From positions 1 through 64,000 of the forward strand of contig CAVZRE010000018.1 of NCBI GenBank assembly GCA_963777595.1: a DNA stretch of 64,000 bases, written 5' to 3'. The notes beneath the pieces were generated by a model. The model was not told where the DNA came from. It saw nothing but the letters and a program-made list of their open reading frames with translations, and did not search any database. Numbering within the stretch: position 1 is the stretch's first letter; each line of letters begins with the position of its first letter. Below, in pieces: positions 17,735 through 27,592 of this stretch. The stretch is from CAVVFX01 sp963777595 (GTDB lineage Bacteria; Acidobacteriota; Terriglobia; Bryobacterales; Bryobacteraceae). The translations under genes and the position numbers were made by a program.

Positions 17735-19267
17735 TCACGAAGCCGTGCGGGCTCTCAGTTTGTTCAGCAACTCCACGGCTTTATCTGCGATGGCGTCTCC
17801 GGCCGGCTTCGCGTACGGAGGCTTCATGGCATAACGATAGAAGGACGACATGTACTCGTGATCGCCGACGTCCTTGCTCGTACCGATATAGCCCGGGTAC
17901 AACGCATTGGAATATGCCACGGGAAGAGTATACGTAAAGGGGCTGCGTTTGCGGATGCTGAATCCGATCCCCACAAATAACTCGTGCGGCATAACGGCAA
18001 TCGCGATATCGCCCAAGCTGACCACTTGCACGGTGACGGGCAGTGAATCGATCGGCCGCGGTTTCCCCTGCTTCTGCATCTCGATCGCCCAATCGGTCCA
18101 GCGCAGGAACGGTGTCGCAAGGTTGCGTCGATAGCCCATCTTCATGGTCTCGGAAAAGTTGTAGCCGATAACGTGCAGGGTATCGGGATCTCCTGCATCG
18201 ACACGTTTTTGAAACGCCACTAACTCACGCCGGTCTTTTGCCAGCTGATCGAGCGAAGGGAGCGGCCCGTATGGAACGTGCGCGACACCTGTGGCGAAGC
18301 CGAGCGATTGCTTTGCAACTTTCCGCGTGTGGTGGCTGGCCTCGATGAAGACTTTCCCGAGTTTGTCTCCGGATTCCCGCGCCAGCTTAGGACCCGAAAA
18401 CATGCCCTTGGCGTTAATATCGCCGGCGCATCCTTGCAGGAATACACCGACCGGGTGCGCAGCTGAATAGGCCTGCAAAAGGTCGATGATTGCCCAACCC
18501 GAGTAGTCTGGATTCGCCACCGGCTCTTCAAGGTTGTACGCGATCACCGGATGTCCCGTGAAGTGGGTCATCAACAGCATGGGGCTGCCATCCTTGCGGT
18601 CAAAGCGAATCACTGTCGCCGTTGGATCGATCACGCCCGTATAACTCGGCGGTAGTTTGATACGATCTTCTTCCCGCATGAAGTAAGTGCTGCCATCCGG
18701 TCTGCGACCTTTTCGATTGTAAGTGATATCAGGCTCCTGGCCTGTGCCCCACGATATGTTGACTGGAGCGAACTTACCCGGCAGCGATGCGACCGCCCGA
18801 TCCAGATTCGCGTAGAATTTCTGCGTGAATCCGGTTTTGTCCTCGGGACCAAGCCCGGCTTCTCGAATCCCCGAATGATTGTGCGTGGTGGAATGAATGG
18901 TGCGCGAAAGCGGAATCTTCAACGCTTTCGCCAGACGCTCCCGTGTCTGATCGTAGAGATTAAAATCGGAGTTGCCCCAGCCGATACACAGATCTCCCTG
19001 GCGGAGGGCGAACACGCGAGTCTCCAGTGGACCTTCCACCTTGCGAATTACCGGAAGCTCGCCGAGTGTCTCCGACGAGAATCCCAAGGGTGGCGTGCAG
19101 TCGAAACTGGTGCACGAAATCTCCACGGGGCCGCTGCCCATGGCTACTTCCTCGGCCACCGGCTCGTTGGTTGCAGCGTTAAGCGCCCCCGCACTAAGCA
19201 AAGGTGCTGCTAGATACAGAAAAGAGCGCCGGGTCACGCGCTCCAGCAGTTCAAGATCATTGGACAT
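17735..19267 (-). CDS. Secreted neutral/alkaline ceramidase-like protein
   Basis: A 510-residue protein. The N-terminus has a Tat-type motif (TRRSFLYLAAPLLSAGALNA, residues 12-31). The mature part matches the neutral ceramidase superfamily: early VEISCTSFDCTPPLGF, zinc-site-like TTHNHSG at about 127-133, MTHFTGHPV near 225-233, and GVFLQGCAGDINAKG near 277-291. This family hydrolyses the N-acyl bond of ceramides or related amides in the periplasm. It is shorter than true ceramidases (about 650 residues) and appears to lack the C-terminal immunoglobulin-like domain, so the substrate is uncertain. It is divergent from the next gene, with 158 bases between. Confidence 0.75.
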   Translation of the reverse strand: MSNDLELLERVTRRSFLYLAAPLLSAGALNAATNEPVAEEVAMGSGPVEISCTSFDCTPPLGFSSETLGELPVIRKVEGPLETRVFALRQGDLCIGWGNSDFNLYDQTRERLAKALKIPLSRTIHSTTHNHSGIREAGLGPEDKTGFTQKFYANLDRAVASLPGKFAPVNISWGTGQEPDITYNRKGRRPDGSTYFMREEDRIKLPPSYTGVIDPTATVIRFDRKDGSPMLLMTHFTGHPVIAYNLEEPVANPDYSGWAIIDLLQAYSAAHPVGVFLQGCAGDINAKGMFSGPKLARESGDKLGKVFIEASHHTRKVAKQSLGFATGVAHVPYGPLPSLDQLAKDRRELVAFQKRVDAGDPDTLHVIGYNFSETMKMGYRRNLATPFLRWTDWAIEMQKQGKPRPIDSLPVTVQVVSLGDIAIAVMPHELFVGIGFSIRKRSPFTYTLPVAYSNALYPGYIGTSKDVGDHEYMSSFYRYAMKPPYAKPAGDAIADKAVELLNKLRARTAS

Positions 19268-19425
19268 TCGGGAACTTCCTCTTTCAGCTTAAGCTTTCAC
19301 CATCGTTCTTAATCATCGATTCTCTATTCCACATGCTTCCCTGTCCATCTATCTGGATGAATGTACCGCGTCGGATCCGCGGCGCGGCTCACTGGAGCAA
19401 AGCCGGTCGTATACTCTTAGTTCGC

Positions 19426-20976
19426 ATGAACAGATTCAGCCGCCGGAAACTCCTCACGAGCGCCGCTTCCTCCGTCGCGTTCTCCGGCCTCTCGCGATCC
19501 GTGGCGCAGACGCCGCGTCCCGGTATCAACGTGGTTCCCATCGAGTTTGGGACCACGAAAATGGTCTTTTGCGATTGGTGGTTCGTCGATGCCGGGTTCG
19601 GACTCGCGTTTACGCAAGCGCAGCAGGCAGCGAACCATTACCGCCCCATGTTTATGCCCTATGGCGTGCGCCTTCGCGTTGCCAGGCCCACCCTGACAGA
19701 GAGGCCCGTAATTGTTCCCGACCAACCCACAGACGGCATCACCATGGGCGGCTACTGCACCATGCTGAAGGACGGCGGGAAATACCGGCTCTGGTACGAA
19801 AGCTATCTTCCGCTTGCGCATCAGGACGAAGACGCGCGCATCTGTTACGCGGAGTCGGATGACGGATTCACCTGGAGAAAGCCGAAGCTCGGCATCTACG
19901 AATACCAGGGTTCGAAAGACAATAACCTGGTCTATAATCACGGCCACGGCGCTACTATTTTCCTCGATCCCTCCGCGAAACCGGATGAACGCTACAAAAT
20001 GATCCATTTGGATGCCGTCCCGTTGCAGATGGTAAACGGCAAGCAGATGAATGCGTTTGTTTTTGGCGCAGTGTCGGCGGACGGCATTCACTGGAAGCGT
20101 CTTCCGCAGCCCTTGATCAAACACACTAGCGATACTCAGTCCGTTGCGCAATACGATCCCGTAACCAGAAAATATGTGGCCTATCTGCGAGGCTGGGATC
20201 CCCAATCGCGCGCTGGCTATGGCGGACGTCGCATGGTGATGCGCACCGAATCGTCTGAGTTTGGTAACTTCCCCGAACCCTCCATGGTCCTTTCGCTTGG
20301 TCCCGAAGACCCTCCGGATGCCGACATCTACACCAATGCATACCGCCAATGGCCGGGCGCTGGCCGTGCCTATCTCATGATTCCCGCGATCTATCACCGC
20401 GGCACGGATAACGTAGATCTGCGTCTGGCGGTGAGCCACGATGGAACGCGCTGGCATTTCCCGGACCGCGAACCGTTTCTGCAGGTCGGCGAACCGGGGT
20501 CTGGATATGAAGGTACCGTTTATGCGGGTTCTGGAACGGTGCCCGTCGGAAAGAACGCCTGGGCCTTTCCGGTTAGTCGCTACCATCGTTCGCATAACAT
20601 GGGTTTTCAGCCGACCGCTGAGCATCCGCGCCAGGGCGGCATCTGGCTGGCTATGCTGCGCGAAGATGGTTTCATCACGCTGGAAGCGGAAACCGTGGGA
20701 GAATGCTGGACCCAGCCGGCCACTTTCACGGGTTCGCGTTTGCTGGTGAACTGCTGGGGTTTGACAGGTTCTCGCGTCGCGGTCGAAATCACCACGGCGG
20801 ACGGCGAACCACTGCCAGGGTTCGCGCTAAATGATTGTGACGGACTCATGGGAGAGCAATTGTGGGCTCCTATGACCTGGAAAGGTTCGTCCGACGTAAG
20901 CGCTTTGCGGGAAAAGCTAGTGCGAATCCGCTTCGTTCTCAATCGCGTTCGTTTGCACGCATTTCAATTTGCCTGA
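19426..20976 (+). CDS. Tat-exported five-bladed beta-propeller protein (glycosidase-like)
   Basis: A 516-residue protein. I chose ATG 19426 because the following FSRRKLLTSAASSVAFSG is a Tat signal with a likely cleavage after SVAQ; the longer open frame upstream lacks this logic. The mature part has repeated beta-strand blocks with CYAESDDGFTWRKPKLG, YKMIHLDA, FGAVSADGIHWKRLPQP and LAVSHDGTRWHFPDREP. These S-x-D-G-x-x-W boxes are typical of GH32/43- or sialidase-like propellers. It is probably a periplasmic carbohydrate-active protein. I cannot point to catalytic acids with confidence. Confidence 0.65.
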   Translation: MNRFSRRKLLTSAASSVAFSGLSRSVAQTPRPGINVVPIEFGTTKMVFCDWWFVDAGFGLAFTQAQQAANHYRPMFMPYGVRLRVARPTLTERPVIVPDQPTDGITMGGYCTMLKDGGKYRLWYESYLPLAHQDEDARICYAESDDGFTWRKPKLGIYEYQGSKDNNLVYNHGHGATIFLDPSAKPDERYKMIHLDAVPLQMVNGKQMNAFVFGAVSADGIHWKRLPQPLIKHTSDTQSVAQYDPVTRKYVAYLRGWDPQSRAGYGGRRMVMRTESSEFGNFPEPSMVLSLGPEDPPDADIYTNAYRQWPGAGRAYLMIPAIYHRGTDNVDLRLAVSHDGTRWHFPDREPFLQVGEPGSGYEGTVYAGSGTVPVGKNAWAFPVSRYHRSHNMGFQPTAEHPRQGGIWLAMLREDGFITLEAETVGECWTQPATFTGSRLLVNCWGLTGSRVAVEITTADGEPLPGFALNDCDGLMGEQLWAPMTWKGSSDVSALREKLVRIRFVLNRVRLHAFQFA

Positions 20977-21263
20977 CCTAAGCAGCTAACCATTACCGTT
21001 GTCTGTTATCCCTGCCCGCACCTCTAACTTCCTTGTTAATCCACCTAATTGGACAGCGTTCAGTAAGTGCCCCTGTTTCGATTGACGAGGCTGAAACAAG
21101 CCGACTATAGTACCGATATTAGCTTCAGTTGGAATTAGCTTGCTCTGTTCTGCAGCAACGTTCAGCCCTGACGCCCTGGACCCATTCTTCGCCGGCGGAG
21201 TTGGAATCACCGCCGGAAATCGCGCGACAACGCCTGAGAATTGAAATAGTTAAGGAGAAGCCC

Positions 21264-24200
21264 ATGTGCATGAAGATAGCGAAATTGGCCCTCACGATGG
21301 TCGTCCTGCTCCTGCTTGACCCCCGATTGGGCAAGGCGCAGACAATCTTCGGCAGTTTGACCGGCGACGTACTCGACTCGAGCGGTGCGGCGGTTGTTAG
21401 CGCAACAGTGACCATTCAGAATGTGAACACCGGGCTCGATCGAACTGTCACCACTGACTCCGCGGGTCACTGGCGAGTCCCATCGCTGGCCATCGGCCAG
21501 TACAAAGTCACCGCAACGGCGAACGGTTTTGAAACCGTCGTTCAAATCGGGATCAATGTTGACGCCGCTACCGAAAGAAAACTCGAATTCTCGCTCAAGC
21601 CCAGTGCACAGTCGGCGACCGTCACCATCGATGAGCAATCGCCCCTGATCGAAGCCACCAAAAGCCAGCTCTCCGGCAGTGTCAGCAGCAAAGAAGTCCT
21701 GGAGTTGCCGACGGGAGGGAACACGGATGTTCTTGCCAAACTGATGGCCGGAGTCTCACAAAATAATCCAGGAGTCTGCTGTGCGCATTATTCGGTAAAT
21801 GGGGGCAGCGAGCGGTCCGACCACTTCACCATCGACAATGCCACCAACAACGATCCAGGCTCTACCGGCGCCTACATCCAGTTACCGGCGGAAGATATCC
21901 AGGAATACCATCTGATCACCAATAACTATTCGGCCGAGTTCGGCAGAAACTCCGGCTCCATCGCCCAGTTCATCACCAAGTCGGGCACCAACAGCTTCCA
22001 TGGGATAGCCACCTGGACCTTTAACGGACCCGCACTGAATGCGTTTCAAACCAACGAGCAGCGCGCTTATAATTCCTACATTGCCTCGGGCCTGGACCCC
22101 GGTACGGCGGAACGCAAGGCGCGCGCGGGGTTTGCCAATAACACCATGCTCTTTAGCGGCGGCGGTCCCATTAAGAAGAACAAAATGTTCTTCTTCTCTA
22201 GCTGGGATCAAAGTATCAGTGCCACCAGTGCGCAGCCTCAGGCTACTGCCATCACCCCGGCGGGCATGTCGCTGCTGCAACAGAACGCGTCCCTGTTCGC
22301 TCCCGGAGCGGTCACTTTCCTGCAAAATAATTTTCCTCTCGCCAATACGCCCACCTCTCAAGGCAGCTTGACGGTAACGCTACCGAGCGGCGCGCCGTTG
22401 ACGGTTCCGCTTGGCATTTATAACGCCGGCCTGAGTGGCGCTATCCCTTACAAGCCCATCGTCAATCGGGGGCTGGGTAAGTTCGACGACAAGTTCTCCG
22501 ATAAAGACACTTTCTCGATGCGCTACCTGATTTACGATTACTACCAGTTAGGAGCGCCCCAGGCGTTGCCCATCAACCGCAGCGGAGGTGCGCTGCGAGA
22601 CCAAAGCGTAGCCCTGAACGAAGTCCATGTGTTTACGCCGAATCTCATCGGCGAGAGCCGCGTCGACTATGTCCGCTATGCTTCCGGTTCGATCGGGGAC
22701 TATTTACCCGGCTCGCTAAGCATCGGCGGGTCGGGCCTGCCCACAATCGGCTATTCGAATCAGCCGCAGGGGCGCTGGGCGAATATCTACGAGGGCGCTC
22801 ATACGCTGACCTGGACGAAGGGAAGCCATTCGATGCGCATCGGTGGCAGTTATCTGCTTTATCAGGTGTACTCGATCTATGCCCCGTATTCTTACGGCTA
22901 TGTCAACTACCCAAGCTTCCAGAATCTGCTGTTCGATCAGAACGCGTCTTATACGAAGTTCGGAGGCAATGGCGTTCTCCGCGCCCTGACTAATGAAGCG
23001 TCGCTATTTTTTAACGACGACTGGCGGGTGACCCGCGACCTGACTTTGAATGTAGGCGTTCGCTGGGAATACCAGAGCGCGCCTGACGGGTATTTCTCGG
23101 GCGCTTCCGCTAATCCGAAGCAGTTCTCACCGCACCTCGGCTTTGCCTATTCGCCGCACAAATCGAGTGGTATTCTCGGCAAACTGTTCGGTGACGGAAA
23201 AGGCGCGATTCGGGGCGGATTTGGTTTGTCCTACGACAACATCTTCCAGACCATCGCCGTGCTCAGCGCGCGCAATTATCCGCGCGGGTTAGTCGTCACT
23301 TTGCCGGCGGTCTCAGGTCAGCAATACTACAACTTCCTCACCAACAAGTCCGTCGTGCCTCAGAGCGTAAGTCCAGCGCAGTTTACGGGCAATCCAAACC
23401 TGCTGAATAACTTCGTATTCTCGCCCAACCACGAGATTATTCCGCCGTATGCCGAGCAGATGAACTTCGGGATTGAGAGACAACTGACCAACGATATGGT
23501 CTTGAAGGTTTTCTATGTCGGTACTCACGGCGTCCACCTACTCCGAACTTACGAAGGCAACCTGGGAATCTATCAATCGGCCGTCCAGGCGAATCCCAGC
23601 ACCTATACCACCGTGTTGCCGAGTTTGACATTGTCCACCGATCCCGCGACCGGGCTCCCCGCGTACATCAAAAATCCCAAAGGCGGACCCGTAGATGTGG
23701 CTGACTCCATCGGCTTCTCTGAATATCACTCCTTGCAAGTCACGCTGGCCAAACGTTTCTCGCACAATGTGACATTGGATTTGAACTATACCTATAGCTC
23801 GTTCATCAATGATGGCGACGGCGTCGATGCTCAAAACTTCCGCGGTTACGAATCGGTGCCATGGGATTGGGAGAACGACAAGGCGCGATCCTCACTCGAT
23901 CAGCCTCAGCGTCTGGTCATCAGTTCGCTCTACGAGATCCCCGACGTCGCTCATGGAACCAAATTCTCCCGCCTGACGGGCGGCTGGGAACTCGGCGGCA
24001 TCTTTACTTATGGTTCCGGAACCCCTTATAACGTCTGGAATACTTACGACGCTATTGGAATCCTGGCTGATCCCTACGCCACTTACTCCATCGGCGGAAT
24101 TTCGAATGCCCAGCGACCCACTTACAATCCCAATGGTGTGCCGGGAACGGGAACAACCCCGGGGCTCGCTAATCCTATGTATATTGCCAATGCCGCTAAC

Positions 24201-24473
24201 TCCGGCATCATCGGGAATCTTGGCGCCAACACGCTTCGTCTGGGAGATACGGTAAACCTGGACCTCCAGGTTCTAAAGAGCGTCCGCCTCTACCGCGAAA
24301 ACCAACGTGCCCAATTGTTCGCATCGATGACCGATTTCTTCAACCACCGCAATTTCACCGCTCTTCCCGCGAACATCGTGAGCTCCACCACGAACAACAC
24401 AACTTTTCTGAACCTCGGCTACACCAATGTGGTGGGACGCGCAATCACCATTGGCGCGCGAATCATCTTCTAA
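21264..24473 (+). CDS. Oar-like TonB-dependent outer-membrane receptor
   Basis: A 1,069-residue protein. Start at ATG 21264 is set by AAGGAG seven bases upstream and by the signal peptide MCMKIAKLALTMVVLLLL that follows. Residues 27-110 form a carboxypeptidase-regulatory-like domain (GSLTGDVLDSSGAAVVSATV). The plug carries the GNTDVLAKLM and HFTIDNATNN blocks, and the rest is a long barrel ending ITIGARIIF with the terminal Phe expected of outer-membrane proteins. Such receptors are thought to import large ligands, often glycans, in Acidobacteriota. It stands alone, followed on the other strand by an amidohydrolase. Confidence 0.9.
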   Translation: MCMKIAKLALTMVVLLLLDPRLGKAQTIFGSLTGDVLDSSGAAVVSATVTIQNVNTGLDRTVTTDSAGHWRVPSLAIGQYKVTATANGFETVVQIGINVDAATERKLEFSLKPSAQSATVTIDEQSPLIEATKSQLSGSVSSKEVLELPTGGNTDVLAKLMAGVSQNNPGVCCAHYSVNGGSERSDHFTIDNATNNDPGSTGAYIQLPAEDIQEYHLITNNYSAEFGRNSGSIAQFITKSGTNSFHGIATWTFNGPALNAFQTNEQRAYNSYIASGLDPGTAERKARAGFANNTMLFSGGGPIKKNKMFFFSSWDQSISATSAQPQATAITPAGMSLLQQNASLFAPGAVTFLQNNFPLANTPTSQGSLTVTLPSGAPLTVPLGIYNAGLSGAIPYKPIVNRGLGKFDDKFSDKDTFSMRYLIYDYYQLGAPQALPINRSGGALRDQSVALNEVHVFTPNLIGESRVDYVRYASGSIGDYLPGSLSIGGSGLPTIGYSNQPQGRWANIYEGAHTLTWTKGSHSMRIGGSYLLYQVYSIYAPYSYGYVNYPSFQNLLFDQNASYTKFGGNGVLRALTNEASLFFNDDWRVTRDLTLNVGVRWEYQSAPDGYFSGASANPKQFSPHLGFAYSPHKSSGILGKLFGDGKGAIRGGFGLSYDNIFQTIAVLSARNYPRGLVVTLPAVSGQQYYNFLTNKSVVPQSVSPAQFTGNPNLLNNFVFSPNHEIIPPYAEQMNFGIERQLTNDMVLKVFYVGTHGVHLLRTYEGNLGIYQSAVQANPSTYTTVLPSLTLSTDPATGLPAYIKNPKGGPVDVADSIGFSEYHSLQVTLAKRFSHNVTLDLNYTYSSFINDGDGVDAQNFRGYESVPWDWENDKARSSLDQPQRLVISSLYEIPDVAHGTKFSRLTGGWELGGIFTYGSGTPYNVWNTYDAIGILADPYATYSIGGISNAQRPTYNPNGVPGTGTTPGLANPMYIANAANSGIIGNLGANTLRLGDTVNLDLQVLKSVRLYRENQRAQLFASMTDFFNHRNFTALPANIVSSTTNNTTFLNLGYTNVVGRAITIGARIIF

Positions 24474-24528
24474 ATTGTACGAGGGGTGACTGGATCAGTA
24501 CTTGCACCGCCTCGGCCGACAGACGCGG

Positions 24529-25377
24529 CTAGGGCTGAATGCCAAGCAGACTCAGCGAATCCCGGTGAATCATTTGTTCGATACGTTCAGAATGGAGACG
24601 CGGAAGCTGCGTCCCTTCCAGCATGTCGTTCAGCTTCCGGATTCCTGACAAGCTCGCCTCCACCGTGGTAAACGGATAATCGGTGCCGAAGAGAACCTTG
24701 TCCCAGACGCCATACTCCTGGACGAGCATCAGCGAATGATACAACTGAAACGGCCGGTAATGAAGAGCCGACACATCGGCATAAACATTCGGGTGCTTGC
24801 GAATCACCACGACACATTCGCCTTCATAGGGATGTCCTAAGTGCGCCATGATGATCTTCACATCCGGGTAGCGCATGGCCACTCGATCGAGCAGGTATGG
24901 ACGTGTATATTCCAACGGGGCTTTGTCGATAAAGGTAGTGCCGGTGTGGAGCAGCACCGGAAGGTTATGTTTCGACGCGTACTGCCAAAGGTATTCGAGC
25001 CGCGAATCATTGGGATCGAATCCCGCATACATGGGCAGCAGTTTAATGCCCTTCAGTCCCAGGTCCTGATGTCCGGCAATCAACTCGTCCTCCCAGCCGG
25101 GCTGCGTTGGATCCACGCTCAGGAATCCGATCAGCCGGTCTGGATGTTCGCCTACGTAGGCAGCTACGTCGCGATCCGGAACCCAGACGCCGGAAAGCTT
25201 CGCTTTTCCTCCAAATACAACCGTCCAACGGCAACCGGCTGCGGTCGCCTCATATTCGCTCCAGCGCACCGTGAGATCCACTTCGACCCCATTTCGCGCA
25301 CGGCGGGCCTGGTTGACAAAATCCTGCGTGAAATGTTTCGGGTAAGTAAACAGATGGCTATGGATGTCGATAATCAT
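24529..25377 (-). CDS. Amidohydrolase family 2 (PF04909) enzyme
   Basis: A 282-residue (beta/alpha)8 hydrolase starting MIIDIHSHLFTYPKHF. This start is preferred over an upstream Met because metal-binding D-x-H-x-H must lie at the N-terminus. Other metal or active-site elements are LPVLLHTGTTF, IIMAHLGHPYEGECV and VLFGTDYPFTTVE. The family includes decarboxylases and lactonases acting on small carbonyl compounds; the exact substrate cannot be told. It is divergent from an aldo/keto reductase 106 bases away, which suggests a shared regulatory region and perhaps a shared pathway. Confidence 0.85.
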   Translation of the reverse strand: MIIDIHSHLFTYPKHFTQDFVNQARRARNGVEVDLTVRWSEYEATAAGCRWTVVFGGKAKLSGVWVPDRDVAAYVGEHPDRLIGFLSVDPTQPGWEDELIAGHQDLGLKGIKLLPMYAGFDPNDSRLEYLWQYASKHNLPVLLHTGTTFIDKAPLEYTRPYLLDRVAMRYPDVKIIMAHLGHPYEGECVVVIRKHPNVYADVSALHYRPFQLYHSLMLVQEYGVWDKVLFGTDYPFTTVEASLSGIRKLNDMLEGTQLPRLHSERIEQMIHRDSLSLLGIQP

Positions 25378-25483
25378 AGAAAGATCCGGAATTCGTATTC
25401 TAGTGTGAAGTGCGAACGGAAGGCTGCGCGCCGGCATCTGCTGGAGCGCCGCGTCCATATACCTGGATCAATCCCCGACGAAA

Positions 25484-26416
25484 ATGGATCATAGAAAACT
25501 GGGCCGCACCGGAATTAAAGTATCGGCTATCTCTCTGGGGACCGTGGAGATCGGGTTGGATTACGGGATCGGTCCTGATGGACAGGCCGCTCGGCCGCTC
25601 GAATCGGAATCCGCGCGGCTCTTACATCGCGCACTCGATCTGGGAATTAATTTCATCGATACCGCCCGCGCTTACGGTGAGAGCGAAGCCATTATCGGAC
25701 GCGCATTGCAGGGCCGGCGTCACGAGTTTGTACTCTGTTCCAAGGTTCTTGTTCACGCGGGCGAACCAGCGGATTCGCTGCGCGAGAAAGTGACCTCGTC
25801 CTTGCACACCAGCCTGCGGGCGCTTTCCACGGACTCGATCGATATCATGATGATCCACAGCGCCCCTCTCGAAATTCTCGAGTGGCCGGCGCTCATCGAT
25901 CTTCTGCAGGATCTGCGCCGTTCGGGAAAGTTTCGCTGGATCGGGGCCAGCGTCTATGGCGAGGACGCTGCTTTGTATGCCATCCGTTCCGGCCATTTCG
26001 ATTGCCTGCAGGTCGCCTTCAGCGCGGTGGACCGGAGGCCGGAGCGGAGGATCTGGGAGGAAGCGTCTAGCCATGATGTCGGAATTGTAGCCCGCTCGGT
26101 ACTGCTGAAGGGAGTGTTGACGCCGCGCTATCGTTATCTGCCGGACCATTTATGGGAGTTGCGAGTCGCAAGTCGCCAGTTGGAAGAGCTGGCGAATACG
26201 GCCGGAATGAGTCTGCCGGAACTGGCCTACCGCTATGTCCTTAGCAGCGCGTTACCGCATACAGCGCTGGTCGGTCCCTCGAACCTCGATGAACTGCAAT
26301 TATCGGTGCGTTTTGCGCAGGCGGGTGCGCTCCCTTCCGACATGGTGAATCGGATTCGCGCCCTCCAGCCTCTCGATGAGCGCTATCTCAATCCGGCCGC
26401 GTGGGGAGTGGGCTAA
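25484..26416 (+). CDS. Aldo/keto reductase
   Basis: A 310-residue protein with the AKR barrel. It begins MDHRKLGRTGIKVSAISLGT. The catalytic tetrad is visible as Asp and Tyr in FIDTARAYGESE, Lys in FVLCSKVLV and His in IMMIHSAPLE. The cofactor region is GPSNLDELQLSV. It would reduce an aldehyde or ketone of a sugar-type compound, or oxidise the alcohol, with NAD(P)H. No further specificity can be read. The next gene downstream on the same strand is an IclR regulator after 215 bases without a visible gene. Confidence 0.88.
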   Translation: MDHRKLGRTGIKVSAISLGTVEIGLDYGIGPDGQAARPLESESARLLHRALDLGINFIDTARAYGESEAIIGRALQGRRHEFVLCSKVLVHAGEPADSLREKVTSSLHTSLRALSTDSIDIMMIHSAPLEILEWPALIDLLQDLRRSGKFRWIGASVYGEDAALYAIRSGHFDCLQVAFSAVDRRPERRIWEEASSHDVGIVARSVLLKGVLTPRYRYLPDHLWELRVASRQLEELANTAGMSLPELAYRYVLSSALPHTALVGPSNLDELQLSVRFAQAGALPSDMVNRIRALQPLDERYLNPAAWGVG

Positions 26417-26631
26417 GCATAACGGAACTCCTTCCGGGCGTGGCATTACGGCACCCGTCCAGCTAATTGGATAGCCGCCTCACCAACAGAGGCGAAGGCC
26501 CTCCTGTCTTGCGCTCCCCGGTTATACTGAGGCACTAGCGAGCCCAGTTCCGCTCTTACCCCACTACGGCCGTGAACTCCATGCTTTACAGTCCTTTCTG
26601 TAACACTGATCAAAGGAGGACGATTCATCTC

Positions 26632-27492
26632 ATGTTCTCGAATATCGAAGTGCCGGACGCCGACGGCCCGCTGGGTTTGTCTAAGATGCCCGGCGCAACG
26701 CAATCCGTTCCGGCGCTCAATAAAGCACTATCCATTTTGGAGATGCTCGCTGGTTCGCGAGCCGGCCTTTCTCTCCCCGACATCGTCAAGCGGACCGGAC
26801 TGCCGAAGAGTTCGGTGCATTGCATCCTCATCACGCTGCAGCGGCAGGACTATCTTTACCGTAACGAAATCACCGGCCGCTATATGTTCGGCCTGAAGCT
26901 GTTTTCCTTAGCGAATATGGCAGTCAGCGGGCTCAAACTCCGTGAACAGGCCGCGCCTTATCTGTATGCGCTAATGCAGCAGACCCGCATGACCACGCAC
27001 ATGGCGATCCTCGAACAGAGTGAAGCTATCCTGATCGCGAAAGTCGAAGGCCCCGGCGCCGGACGGCAGGCGACCTGGCTTGGAAAACGCATGGAAATTC
27101 ATTGCACCGGGTTGGGAAAAGCCATCATCGCTTACCTTCCGGAGCAGAGGCTCAATGAGATTTTGCGCGAGCGCTCCCTTCCGCGCCATAACGAAAATAC
27201 TCTGGCCACTGAGAAGCGGCTGAAGGCGGACCTTGCGATTACCACCAAGCGAGGCTACGCCATCGACGATGAAGAGGATGAGATCGGCTATCGTTGCATC
27301 GGCGTCCCCGTGTTCGATCACGATGGCAGCGTAATCGGGTCCATCAGCGTAGCCGGAACCAGCACACAGATTACCAACGAGAATGTGCACTCGCTGGCCC
27401 AGCGCGTCAAGGCCGCGGCGGCGTCCATCTCCCGTCTCCTGGGCTACGGCTCGCAAGTGCTCAGCGAGTTCGCAAAGGAGCGCACTGCATAG
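26632..27492 (+). CDS. IclR-family transcriptional regulator
   Basis: A 286-residue protein. Start at ATG 26632 is favoured by AAAGGAGG 14-20 bases upstream; an earlier in-frame ATG at 26572 has no such site. The winged helix-turn-helix is SLPDIVKRTGLPKSSVHCIL (about 46-65). The effector domain has THMAILEQSEAILIAKVEG, GRQATWLGKRMEIHCTGLGK and IGYRCIGVPVFDHDGSVIGS. These regulators control catabolic genes in response to small acids or sugars. It likely governs the aminotransferase and dehydrogenase that follow in the same direction. Confidence 0.9.
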   Translation: MFSNIEVPDADGPLGLSKMPGATQSVPALNKALSILEMLAGSRAGLSLPDIVKRTGLPKSSVHCILITLQRQDYLYRNEITGRYMFGLKLFSLANMAVSGLKLREQAAPYLYALMQQTRMTTHMAILEQSEAILIAKVEGPGAGRQATWLGKRMEIHCTGLGKAIIAYLPEQRLNEILRERSLPRHNENTLATEKRLKADLAITTKRGYAIDDEEDEIGYRCIGVPVFDHDGSVIGSISVAGTSTQITNENVHSLAQRVKAAAASISRLLGYGSQVLSEFAKERTA

Positions 27493-27592
27493 CATCCATG
27501 ATCCTGGACAGCAAACCCCGCTCGCGCCCGGGATTCGTTTCGGTAGCGGCAATTCGTTCGCTATACTCTCTACGTCCTGACTTGAGAGTTTC

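Noticed and set aside
19204..19425. Longer N-terminus for the beta-propeller protein
   Set aside because: It overlaps the divergent ceramidase-like gene and moves the Tat signal to an internal position.
21129..21263. Longer N-terminus for the receptor
   Set aside because: ATG 21264 has AAGGAG and begins the signal peptide; the upstream part would bury the signal.
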